Shown one piece after another: positions 14,583 through 21,662 of a stretch of 21,662 nucleotides of DNA (its first letter is position 1; the number at the start of each line of letters is the position of its first letter). The translations under genes and the position numbers were made by a program. The DNA is from JBFWVD01 sp050246915. Lineage in GTDB: Bacteria; Actinomycetota; Acidimicrobiia; Acidimicrobiales; Ilumatobacteraceae. The DNA lies in contig JBFWVD010000073.1 of the NCBI GenBank assembly GCA_050246915.1, positions 1 to 21,662 on the forward strand, read 5' to 3'. The notes below the pieces were generated by a model that saw only the letters and a list, made by a program, of their open reading frames with translations, was not told the DNA's origin and made no database searches.

Positions 14583-15911
14583 GTGGCCGAGCTGAACCCT
14601 CCTGGACCGCAGCCGGACGCGCTGCCCGGCGCCCGCGCCGCCGGGCGACGGATCTTGCATGTGGACATGGACGCGTTCTTCGTGTCGTGCGAGATCAAAC
14701 GTCGGCCGGAATTGCGGGGCCTGCCGGTCATCGTCGGCGGAGCGGGCGATCGAGGGGTCGTGGCCGCGGCGAGCTACGAGGCCCGTCGATACGGGATCCA
14801 CTCGGCCATGCCGTCGGTGCGGGCGAGGCGCCTGTGCCCGCACGCTGTTGTGCTCTCCGGCGATCATGCCCACTACAGCGAGGTGAGCGCTCAGGTGCAC
14901 GCCATCTTCGAGTCGTTCACGCCGCTGGTGGAGCCCATCGCGCTCGACGAGGCGTTCTTGGACGTGACGGGATCGGAGCGTCTGTTCGGCGACGCGGCGG
15001 CCATCGGATGGGCGATCCGTGAGCGCATCGCCACCGACCTGGAGCTGTCGGCGTCGGTTGGTCTGGCTCCCAGCAAGCTGGTGGCGAAGCTGGCTTCGGA
15101 AGCAGCCAAGCCAGTGGCGCGGCCCGAGGGCATCACCGAGGGCAAGGGACTGGTGGAGATCACCGCTGCCGAGCTGTTGGGGTTCCTGCGGGCCCATCCG
15201 GTGCGAGCCCTGTGGGGAGTGGGGCCCAAGACGTTCGACAAGCTGCAACGTCTCGGGATCGCGACGATCGGCGATCTCGCCGATGCGGGTGAGGCGGCGC
15301 TGGTCCGCCTGCTCGGCCCAGGCCAGGGACGCCATCTGCACCGGCTGGCCTCGGGCATCGACGAACGAGCGGTGGAGAGCGATCGGGAGCTGAAGTCGAT
15401 CAGCCATGAGGAAACCTTCTCCAGCGATCGTCACGAGCGCCGCGAACTGCAGGTCGACCTGGTGCGGATGTGTGACGCAGTGGCCGCTCGGCTCCGAGCC
15501 CAACAGCTGTCGACGAGGACGATCTCGGTGAAGGTCCGCTTCGGCGACTTCCGCCTCATCACCCGGGCCGTGACCCTCCCCGCACCGGTGGACACCGGCC
15601 ACGAAGTGCTGCGGGCCGCGGCGTCGCTTCTCGACGCCATCGACGCGACACCAGGTATCCGACTGCTCGGGGTCGCGGCATCGCAGTTGGTGGCCGAGCA
15701 ACGTCAGCTCACCCTCGATGATCTGGCACCGGGGTGGGGCGAAGCCACCGACGCGGTCGACGAGATCCGGCGGCGGTTCGGAACGAGCGCCATCGGCCCG
15801 GCGTCGCTCACGGAGGGCGGTCGGATCCGCACGAAGCGTTCGGGAGAACAGCAATGGGGGCCCGGATCGGACGTGTCTGGCTCTCACGGTCCGCCCACCT
15901 CCGGCCGATAG
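14583..15911 (+). CDS. dinB: DNA polymerase IV (Y-family)
   Basis: 442 residues. Y-family translesion polymerase with the catalytic carboxylates visible: Asp28 in HVDMDAFF and Asp122-Glu123 in ALDEAFLD. Also present are AAASYEARRYGIHSAMP, GLAPSKLVAKLASEAAKP, the helix-hairpin-helix-like VRALWGVGPKTFDKLQRLGI, and the little-finger segment SISHEETFSSD. A QLTLDDL stretch at Gln375 may be the sliding-clamp binding site. The last roughly 45 residues are charged and look disordered. The start is a GTG (14583) one base after the Nudix stop; no Shine-Dalgarno is visible, so translational coupling is likely. No LexA-like SOS box is apparent upstream by eye. Confidence 0.95.
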   Translation: MAELNPPGPQPDALPGARAAGRRILHVDMDAFFVSCEIKRRPELRGLPVIVGGAGDRGVVAAASYEARRYGIHSAMPSVRARRLCPHAVVLSGDHAHYSEVSAQVHAIFESFTPLVEPIALDEAFLDVTGSERLFGDAAAIGWAIRERIATDLELSASVGLAPSKLVAKLASEAAKPVARPEGITEGKGLVEITAAELLGFLRAHPVRALWGVGPKTFDKLQRLGIATIGDLADAGEAALVRLLGPGQGRHLHRLASGIDERAVESDRELKSISHEETFSSDRHERRELQVDLVRMCDAVAARLRAQQLSTRTISVKVRFGDFRLITRAVTLPAPVDTGHEVLRAAASLLDAIDATPGIRLLGVAASQLVAEQRQLTLDDLAPGWGEATDAVDEIRRRFGTSAIGPASLTEGGRIRTKRSGEQQWGPGSDVSGSHGPPTSGR

Positions 15912-15936
15912 GAAGCAAACAGATCGTCCACTCGCG

Positions 15937-15965
15937 TTGTCGAAGCGGCACACGTGTGGAATGAT
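15937..15965 (+). promoter_or_regulatory. Candidate sigma70-type promoter for the DUF3040 gene
   Basis: TTGTCG (15937-15942), a 17-base spacer and AATGAT (15960-15965). Transcription would start near 15972, leaving a short leader that includes the ribosome site AAAGGGG about 9 bases before the ATG at 15996. It is one of the few places here with both boxes at standard spacing. Confidence 0.5.
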
Positions 15966-15995
15966 CAGCACAGACGCGGGTAAAGGGGTACGCCG

Positions 15996-16373
15996 ATGCC
16001 GCTCTCGGAACACGAACAGCGCATCCTCAGCCAGATCGAGCAACAGTTCTACGACAGCGACCCGGAGTTCGCTCGCGGCGTCTCGCAGAACACGTTGTAC
16101 CGACACGCCTTCCGCAACATCAAGTGGGCGTCGCTGGGGCTCGTGGCCGGACTGGCCTTCTTGTTGGCCACGTTGCCGATCCACGTCGGCATCTCGTTCA
16201 TCGGGTTCCTCGGCATGCTCGCCGCCGCATTCGTGATCGAGCGCAACGCTCGGCGTCTCGGCCGCGCTGGCTGGGAGAGCGTCACGAAGTCGATGCGCTC
16301 GGGCAAGCTCCGCGATTCGGTGGGCGAGCCCGGCGATCGGTTCCGCAGCCGTTTCCGCCGCGATCCCGACTGA
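15996..16373 (+). CDS. DUF3040 family membrane protein
   Basis: 125 residues. It begins with the family hallmark MPLSEHEQRILSQIEQQFYDSDPEFA, followed by two hydrophobic helices (about 47-63 and 66-82) and an Arg-rich C-terminus (RFRSRFRRDPD). DUF3040 proteins are small actinobacterial membrane proteins of unknown function, often encoded close to cell-division or envelope genes. It has its own promoter-like boxes and a clear ribosome site (AAAGGGG). It lies downstream of dinB and converges on the transglutaminase gene, with a small hairpin in the 36-bp gap. Confidence 0.93.
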   Translation: MPLSEHEQRILSQIEQQFYDSDPEFARGVSQNTLYRHAFRNIKWASLGLVAGLAFLLATLPIHVGISFIGFLGMLAAAFVIERNARRLGRAGWESVTKSMRSGKLRDSVGEPGDRFRSRFRRDPD

Positions 16374-16376
16374 ACC

Positions 16377-16392
16377 GGTCGACGGCTCGACC
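16377..16392. terminator. Possible shared terminator hairpin
   Basis: GGTCGA-CGGC-TCGACC, a 6-base-pair stem with a 4-base loop, lies between the converging DUF3040 and TgpA-like genes. There is no T-tract, so confidence is limited. Confidence 0.4.
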
Positions 16393-16409
16393 TGAGTTCG
16401 ACCCGCGGG

Positions 16410-18773
16410 TCAGACGCTGACGAGGTGCTTGAGCTTCTCTGCTCTCGTCGCTCGTGACGTCACTTCGGCTTCCACCGCCACAGCGTCGGCCACCGCTTGC
16501 TCGGCCTCAGCAGCGCTGATGGACGGAGCGAATGCCGCTTCGGTCATCCGGTTGGCGAGTCGCCACAGCGCTCCCACGTCGAGATCGCTGGCTCGCTCGA
16601 CACGGGCTGCGTATTCGAGCGGGGTCTCGACCGGATCGAGTCGGAACCCCACGCGTGCCAACGACTCGGTGGCTTCGGTCCAGGCCACTTGGACTCGCTG
16701 GGCATCGGAGTGGGCCTGACTGCGACGACGGCGTCGACGCAGCAGATGGAACGTGGCCAATCCACCGACCCACGCAACTGCCAGCACGACGATGGTGGCC
16801 GCCGTCCACACGATCCGCCCTGGCCACGGTGAGCTGGACGTCGACTTGTCGGCGGTGCTGCCCGTGGCGCCGCTGCTGGGGTCTTCGAACAGGTTCGGTG
16901 CGATGGTGGTCGCCGCGGGCGATCCGGGCACGGTCGTGGCTCCCGGGGCGGTGGTGGGTGTGGTGTTCACCACCGGCTGTTCACCCTCCTGTGCGGCGGC
17001 CAGGCCGGTGTAGCTCTGAGCGGCACCAGGAAGTCCCCGTCCAGGTGTGGGCTCGAACGGCACCCAACCGATGCCCCGGAAGTACACCTCGGGCCAGGCG
17101 TGGGCGTGGCGCCCTTGCACCAGGTACGAGCCATCGGGCTGCGCGATGCCGTGGGTGAAGCCGACGGCGACCCGAGAGGGCATGCCGAGGGTCCGGGCCA
17201 TGACTGCGTAGGTTCCGGCGAACTGCTCGCAATAGCCAGCGCCCTGCTGGAGGAACGACACCAACGGGTTCTCGCCCGGCTGGGCCCTGATGTTCAGGTC
17301 GTAGTCGAAGTTCGACTGGAACCACTTCTGCAACGTGATGGCTTTGTCGTACTCGGTGGTGATACCGGCGGTGATCTGTGCGGCGCTGGAGGCGATGGAC
17401 GCCGGGAGATCGGACGGCAGCTTCAGGAACTCACCGGACACACCGCTCCCGCTCGGTTCGCCCACGGCGCGCAGCTCGTCGGGGGTGAGGTTCGCCACGC
17501 GGCTGACCACCGAATAGGTGTCGGGACGATCGAGGTTCTTGTCGAGCAGCACCGATCCGGTGTCCTTGGCGAAGCTGAGCCCCTCGACGCCGGTGATGCG
17601 CAGCGGCTCCGCGGCCACTGGCAGATAGTCCTGCACCAGGCCAGAGAGCGTGAACTGTTGGGTCACCTCGGTGGAGACATCGGCGGCCAGGCCCCCGGGG
17701 AGGCTCTGGCCGTCATCGATGTTCTTGAAGCTGGTGTCGCCGGTCCACTTGGCCCCGTCGAATTGGTTCAACGTGGTGAGGCGCCAGTAGCTGGGCTGGG
17801 AGCTGGTGACCCGGAACGCCTCGGTGCGCACTTGGCCGGCGATGCGTCCGCGGATGTCGACCAGTGGGCTGACCGTGACGCGTTGATCGTTGCCCGGTCC
17901 GGAGGTGTCGAGCAGCGCCTCGGACCCGGCCCCCGGCAGTTGCGGGGCGACCACTGCACCGACCACAACGGCGACGGCCGCGGTAGCCGCTCCGGCTCGC
18001 ATCATCGCCGAGGCCCCGCCTCGCCGACGGCCGGTGAGCCAGCCAGCCGATGTCTGTTGAGCCCACACCCGGTGCAGTGCGATGGCCACGAGAGCGGCAG
18101 CCACCTGTGCGATGGCGAACGTGATGCGGAGGCGATCGGCGGCGAGCACCGTGCAGATCACGAACATCACCGCGGTGGGCACCACCGACTCCACGCTGGC
18201 CCGAGCCCGGATGGCGAACGTGTCGGCCAGGTACGCACTGACCCAGATGCCGATGGCGGCGAGCACAACGAACCCGCCCGTCGACGGCACGGGGGCTTTC
18301 ACGACGTCGAACGCGTCCCAAGCCTGGCGCATCTCGTCGGAGAACGCGACCCAGCTGTCATGTGTCGGGACGCCGAAACGCGACGTCGACCGATAGAAGA
18401 GCGCGGTGCCGGCCAGGGCGAGGCCGACGAGCGACGCGGCGAGCGACACGAGGAGTCCGGCGCGCAGCCGGCGACATCCGATGGCGACGACGTGTGCTGC
18501 AACTGCGGTTGCCGCCAGCGGGCGTGCGAAGTCCCATCCGCTGAACACCCGGGCATAGGACAACGCGGTGACGACGGTGAGAACGGTGAGGCCGATCTCG
18601 AGGGCCATCAAGCTGTCCGACACCGAACGTCCGGCGTTGACAGCTCTGCCGCTTCGGCGGTTGGGCGACCGCGACGATTGGCCGTCGCTCGTTGCGGTGG
18701 CCGAGCCGGCGTTCTCGCCGGAGAGCGCCAACGGACTCGACGCAGGCGGGGTCGGGGCGACAACGGGACTCAT
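16410..18773 (-). CDS. TgpA-like transmembrane transglutaminase with DUF4129-like C-terminus
   Basis: 787 residues. A disordered Pro/Ser-rich N-terminus is followed by about seven membrane helices. A large extracytoplasmic region then carries a transglutaminase-like core: Cys515 in GAGYCEQFAGTYAVMART, His558 in GRHAHAWPEVYF and Glu574 in GWVPFEPTPG. The C-H-acid spacing (43 and 16) matches the Pseudomonas TgpA triad (recalled as Cys404/His448/Asp464), but the acid is Glu here. After a Thr/Pro/Ser-rich linker come one more helix (RIVWTAATIVVLAVAWVGGL) and a cytoplasmic DUF4129-like helical tail. The ATG at 18773 overlaps the DUF58 stop as ATGA. A 165-residue extension of this frame into the DUF58 gene is Arg/His-rich shadow. 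A role in envelope peptide or peptidoglycan-linked remodelling is inferred from the family. Confidence 0.92.
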   Translation of the reverse strand: MSPVVAPTPPASSPLALSGENAGSATATSDGQSSRSPNRRSGRAVNAGRSVSDSLMALEIGLTVLTVVTALSYARVFSGWDFARPLAATAVAAHVVAIGCRRLRAGLLVSLAASLVGLALAGTALFYRSTSRFGVPTHDSWVAFSDEMRQAWDAFDVVKAPVPSTGGFVVLAAIGIWVSAYLADTFAIRARASVESVVPTAVMFVICTVLAADRLRITFAIAQVAAALVAIALHRVWAQQTSAGWLTGRRRGGASAMMRAGAATAAVAVVVGAVVAPQLPGAGSEALLDTSGPGNDQRVTVSPLVDIRGRIAGQVRTEAFRVTSSQPSYWRLTTLNQFDGAKWTGDTSFKNIDDGQSLPGGLAADVSTEVTQQFTLSGLVQDYLPVAAEPLRITGVEGLSFAKDTGSVLLDKNLDRPDTYSVVSRVANLTPDELRAVGEPSGSGVSGEFLKLPSDLPASIASSAAQITAGITTEYDKAITLQKWFQSNFDYDLNIRAQPGENPLVSFLQQGAGYCEQFAGTYAVMARTLGMPSRVAVGFTHGIAQPDGSYLVQGRHAHAWPEVYFRGIGWVPFEPTPGRGLPGAAQSYTGLAAAQEGEQPVVNTTPTTAPGATTVPGSPAATTIAPNLFEDPSSGATGSTADKSTSSSPWPGRIVWTAATIVVLAVAWVGGLATFHLLRRRRRRSQAHSDAQRVQVAWTEATESLARVGFRLDPVETPLEYAARVERASDLDVGALWRLANRMTEAAFAPSISAAEAEQAVADAVAVEAEVTSRATRAEKLKHLVSV

Positions 18774-19942
18774 CGGGTCCCCATCGTGACCGCTCGACGC
18801 CGTCCATGGGCGTCGCCCCAGGCGTCGACGAATCGGATGTTCTCGTCGAGGGCGATGGTCGTGAGTCGTCGGCGCGTGCCCGGGACGGCACCGTCGGCGC
18901 GGCACGTCACGATGGTGGTGCTCGAGAAACGTCTTTCCAATCGGGCCAGTCCATCGAGATCGGCATGGGTGGCTCGACCCAGGACCATGACCAACGCTCC
19001 ACCGGTGCCGCCGCGTGACAACGCCGACACGACCTGACGCATGGATCCGGTGTTGGAGACATCGATGGTGGCGAGGTGCTCCAGGAGTCCTTCGTGCGGC
19101 CCCGATGTGGTGATGTCGCGCCCGTCGGTGGTGACGAATCGCACGACGTCGCGAGCGGACCATGCGGCGTTGATCACGCTGGCCGCAGCCGACACGGCCA
19201 TCTCGAAGCTGAGCTCGTCGTGGGACATGGCGCGCACGTCGAGCACCACGGTGCATCGACCTTGCCACGGGATCTCGTCAGTGCGGACCATGAGGTCGTC
19301 CTGGCGCGCCGAGGACGGCCAGTGGACGCGACGCAGATCATCACCGATCACGTACGGGCGCAGCGAGTGGAAGTCCTCGCCTTGGCGTCCGAGGGAGGTG
19401 GAGTGCTCCGTGCCGGCGTGCGGATCGTGTCCACCGGTGCCTTCCACTGCGACGATGTCGTCGAGATGGGGGAGCACGATGATCTCGGCGAAGGGAGCCG
19501 CTGTCAACGTGAGTTGCGCGAGCTGGAACGGGTCACCGATGCGGACCCGCAGGGGGCCGACCCCGACGATGCCGCGGTGGTTGGTGGGCAGCCGATAGGC
19601 GGCTCGTGCGATCTCGCCACGAGCCAGCGGCGCCAGACGCAGCCGTGCCCCTTGCGTGCCTTCGACGGGATCGGACAACCGCAGCATCGGCGTGCGGGCC
19701 CGCCCGCGGTTGGTGGCACGCAGCTCGACGCGCGTGGTCTGGCCGGCATGGACGCGGGTGGGGTGCACCTCTCGTGCCATTTCGACGCGCAACTTCGCGG
19801 TGCGCACGTACACCAGGGCCACGAGCGTCAATGCCACGAGGACCGAACCGATGACGTAGAGCTCGATCGCTCCGATGACCCGGCCGGCGACGACCGTTGC
19901 CACGCCCAACACAGCGACCGCGACACCGGCCGGGGTCGGCAT
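18770..19942 (-). CDS. DUF58 domain-containing protein
   Basis: 390 residues. Two N-terminal membrane helices (about 5-22 and 26-45) are followed by a beta-rich region and the DUF58 signature SLRPYVIGDDLRRVHWPSSARQ. A von Willebrand A-like stretch follows, starting TVVLDVRAMSHDE and including MVLGRATHADLDGL. DUF58 proteins are the standard partners of MoxR ATPases and are thought to couple ATP-driven assembly to a target complex. The ATG at 19942 is 5 bases after the MoxR stop with a GGGG run upstream, and the end overlaps the transglutaminase start, so all three genes form one operon. Confidence 0.93.
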   Translation of the reverse strand: MPTPAGVAVAVLGVATVVAGRVIGAIELYVIGSVLVALTLVALVYVRTAKLRVEMAREVHPTRVHAGQTTRVELRATNRGRARTPMLRLSDPVEGTQGARLRLAPLARGEIARAAYRLPTNHRGIVGVGPLRVRIGDPFQLAQLTLTAAPFAEIIVLPHLDDIVAVEGTGGHDPHAGTEHSTSLGRQGEDFHSLRPYVIGDDLRRVHWPSSARQDDLMVRTDEIPWQGRCTVVLDVRAMSHDELSFEMAVSAAASVINAAWSARDVVRFVTTDGRDITTSGPHEGLLEHLATIDVSNTGSMRQVVSALSRGGTGGALVMVLGRATHADLDGLARLERRFSSTTIVTCRADGAVPGTRRRLTTIALDENIRFVDAWGDAHGRRRAVTMGTR

Positions 19943-19947
19943 GGTGA

Positions 19948-20928
<981 letters not shown>

Positions 20929-20936
20929 GGGCGGGC

Positions 20937-20942
20937 AGGTTA
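20937..20942 (-). promoter_or_regulatory. Candidate -10 box giving a leaderless transcript
   Basis: TAACCT on the minus strand, 8 bases before the GTG at 20928. If real, it sets the MoxR start and leaves about 145 bp between the divergent genes. No -35 is visible. Confidence 0.3.
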
Positions 20943-21060
20943 GAGGCCGCGGCCACTCGGCGCGTCCGCGTGGGCTGATCTCTTGTGAGATGCTCACCAT
21001 CAGCCTTACGACCGTCTCGCCCATCAGGGCGCTCAGCGCTGGTCGCGCGGGTGTTGCCAG

Positions 21061-21066
21061 TAAGGT
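21061..21066 (+). promoter_or_regulatory. Candidate -10 box giving a leaderless transcript
   Basis: TAAGGT lies 7 bases before the GTG at 21074; no Shine-Dalgarno precedes that GTG. Confidence 0.4.
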
Positions 21067-21073
21067 CTCATTC

Positions 21074-21325
21074 GTGCGTGACTGGCTCGCTCCGATGTTC
21101 GCGGTGGCCCGACGGCCGCGGTTGTGGTCGGTGGCTGTCCGTCAGACCCGCGTGCTGGCCCCGCCCCGTTGGTGGACGCGGCGACCGTACCTCCCCCTGC
21201 CCGATGCCCGGTACATGCACTTCAGGGCCTTGACGCAGTACGGCGACGGAGCACATCGGCTCGAGGCGGCAGACGTCGTGAGCTATCTGACCTGGTGTCG
21301 TGAGCTGCACGAGGTGAGATCGTGA
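21074..21325 (+). CDS. Small Trp/Arg-rich protein of unknown function
   Basis: 83 residues from the GTG at 21074. The N-terminal half is basic and tryptophan-rich (RDWLAPMF, RRPRLWSVAVRQ, APPRWWTRRPYLPLPD). The C-terminal half contains YMHFRALTQYGDG and a helix-like DVVSYLTWCRELHEV. I have an impression of similar short proteins in Acidimicrobiia with a WWRRxPFLPLPD-type motif, but I cannot name a family. It is predicted soluble, with no signal peptide or full membrane helix. The frame extends upstream to 20918, but that part overlaps the divergent promoter region and reads as shadow; the -10 box at 21061 supports the chosen start. It is divergent from moxR and 90 bp upstream of the HNH gene. 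Confidence 0.7.
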   Translation: MRDWLAPMFAVARRPRLWSVAVRQTRVLAPPRWWTRRPYLPLPDARYMHFRALTQYGDGAHRLEAADVVSYLTWCRELHEVRS

Positions 21326-21402
21326 ACCTCGCCGCCGGTGTCGCCGGGGCGCTGCGGTGCATCCGACGTGAAAAGCCTCGTTTCCTGCCGGCCCGGTCTC
21401 GT

Positions 21403-21408
21403 TAGGTT
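21403..21408 (+). promoter_or_regulatory. Candidate -10 box giving a leaderless transcript
   Basis: TAGGTT lies 7 bases (CGCCCGC) before the ATG at 21416, which has no Shine-Dalgarno. It is among the clearest examples of the leaderless pattern in this window. TTTCCT (21381-21386) is a weak -35 at 16 bp. Confidence 0.45.
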
Positions 21409-21415
21409 CGCCCGC

Positions 21416-21662
21416 ATGACCAGAGCGCTCGTGCTGAATGCCACGTATGAGCCGCTGTGCGTCGTGTCGTGGCGTCGGGCCGTGTGCTTGGTGCTGGCCG
21501 GCAAGGCCGACATCTTGGCTTCTGGCGATGGAGAGGGCGAGGTGGTGCATTCCGAACGCCTGACCTTGGCCACCCCGTCGGTGGTCCGGCTGCGCTACGT
21601 GGTGCGCGTGCCGTTCCATCGTCGCACTGCGCTGAGTCGTCGAGCCGTGTTCGCTCGCGATG
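21416..21662 (+). CDS. HNH endonuclease family protein, N-terminal part
   Basis: The first 82 residues are visible; the gene continues past the right edge. The N-terminus MTRALVLNATYEPLCVVSWRRAVCLVLAGKADIL, then RLRYVVRVPFHRR and LSRRAVFARD, matches the widespread actinobacterial and cyanobacterial HNH family whose zinc-ribbon Cys pairs and HNH motif follow directly after RRAVFxRD. Those catalytic parts lie outside the window, so activity cannot be judged. The ATG at 21416 is placed by the TAGGTT box 7 bases upstream and by the family's usual N-terminus. The cellular role of this family is not well established; it is normally single-copy and chromosomal. Confidence 0.85.
   Translation, partial: MTRALVLNATYEPLCVVSWRRAVCLVLAGKADILASGDGEGEVVHSERLTLATPSVVRLRYVVRVPFHRRTALSRRAVFARD

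Noticed and set aside
14568..16184. 538-codon minus-strand frame opposite dinB
   Set aside because: His/Arg/Gln-rich antisense shadow; DNA polymerase IV catalytic motifs are on the plus strand.
17100..19037. 645-codon plus-strand frame opposite the transglutaminase gene
   Set aside because: Very long but low-complexity Gly/Asp/His-rich translation, typical of a shadow in high-GC DNA; the minus strand has TgpA topology and a triad.
18774..19268. 165-residue N-terminal extension of the transglutaminase frame
   Set aside because: Lies inside the DUF58 gene and is Arg/His-rich; the ATG at 18773 with ATGA overlap is the natural start.

Overview
The window is GC-rich and gene-dense, with almost no spacer DNA. 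It reads like an actinobacterial chromosome, most likely from the class Acidimicrobiia. This placement is inferred from gene content and style, not from a marker gene. The supporting signs are an S-(hydroxymethyl)mycothiol dehydrogenase (mycothiol is an actinobacterial thiol), a DUF3040 protein, a TgpA/DUF58/MoxR block, a polyprenol-phosphate mannosyltransferase, and several starts that look leaderless. I see no tRNA, rRNA, CRISPR array, insertion sequence or phage gene. No stretch over 300 bases lacks a gene; the longest gene-free interval is about 200 bases (13082-13281).

Layout. (1) Positions 1-4643, minus strand: a tightly overlapped operon encoding a fatty acyl-CoA reductase-like/HAD fusion, a zinc alcohol dehydrogenase and a LarA-like protein that runs off the left edge. 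A TetR-family regulator (4692-5288, plus) diverges from it across a 48-bp gap that holds a perfect 16-bp dyad. (2) 5271-5356: a tandem array of four small hairpins between convergent genes. (3) 5356-7526, minus: a two-domain VOC protein and a YibE/F membrane protein. (4) 7598-10195, plus: an acyl-CoA dehydrogenase and a cytochrome P450. (5) 10202-13081, minus: mycothiol-dependent formaldehyde dehydrogenase, an MBL-fold hydrolase, a small membrane protein and an inositol-phosphatase-like enzyme. (6) 13282-16373, plus: a GT2 dolichyl/polyprenyl-phosphate mannosyltransferase, a Nudix hydrolase, DNA polymerase IV and a DUF3040 membrane protein. (7) 16410-20928, minus: the MoxR ATPase, DUF58 and transglutaminase (TgpA-like) operon. 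(8) 21074 to the right edge, plus: a small Trp/Arg-rich conserved-looking protein and the N-terminus of an HNH-endonuclease-family protein.

How the genes may work together. The first operon looks like an acyl-reduction and alcohol-processing pathway under local TetR control. Its LarA-like member keeps the cofactor lysine and histidine but lacks two other LarA active-site residues. The mycothiol dehydrogenase and MBL hydrolase form a plausible formaldehyde-to-formate route. Nudix and Pol IV abut, pairing nucleotide hydrolysis with lesion bypass. The MoxR/DUF58/TgpA block is a cell-envelope-linked chaperone and transglutaminase module.

Best candidates for something undescribed are the operator-controlled FAR-HAD/ADH/LarA-like operon, the 23-bp-period hairpin array, and the recurring '-10 box then 6-8 nt then GTG/ATG' arrangement.
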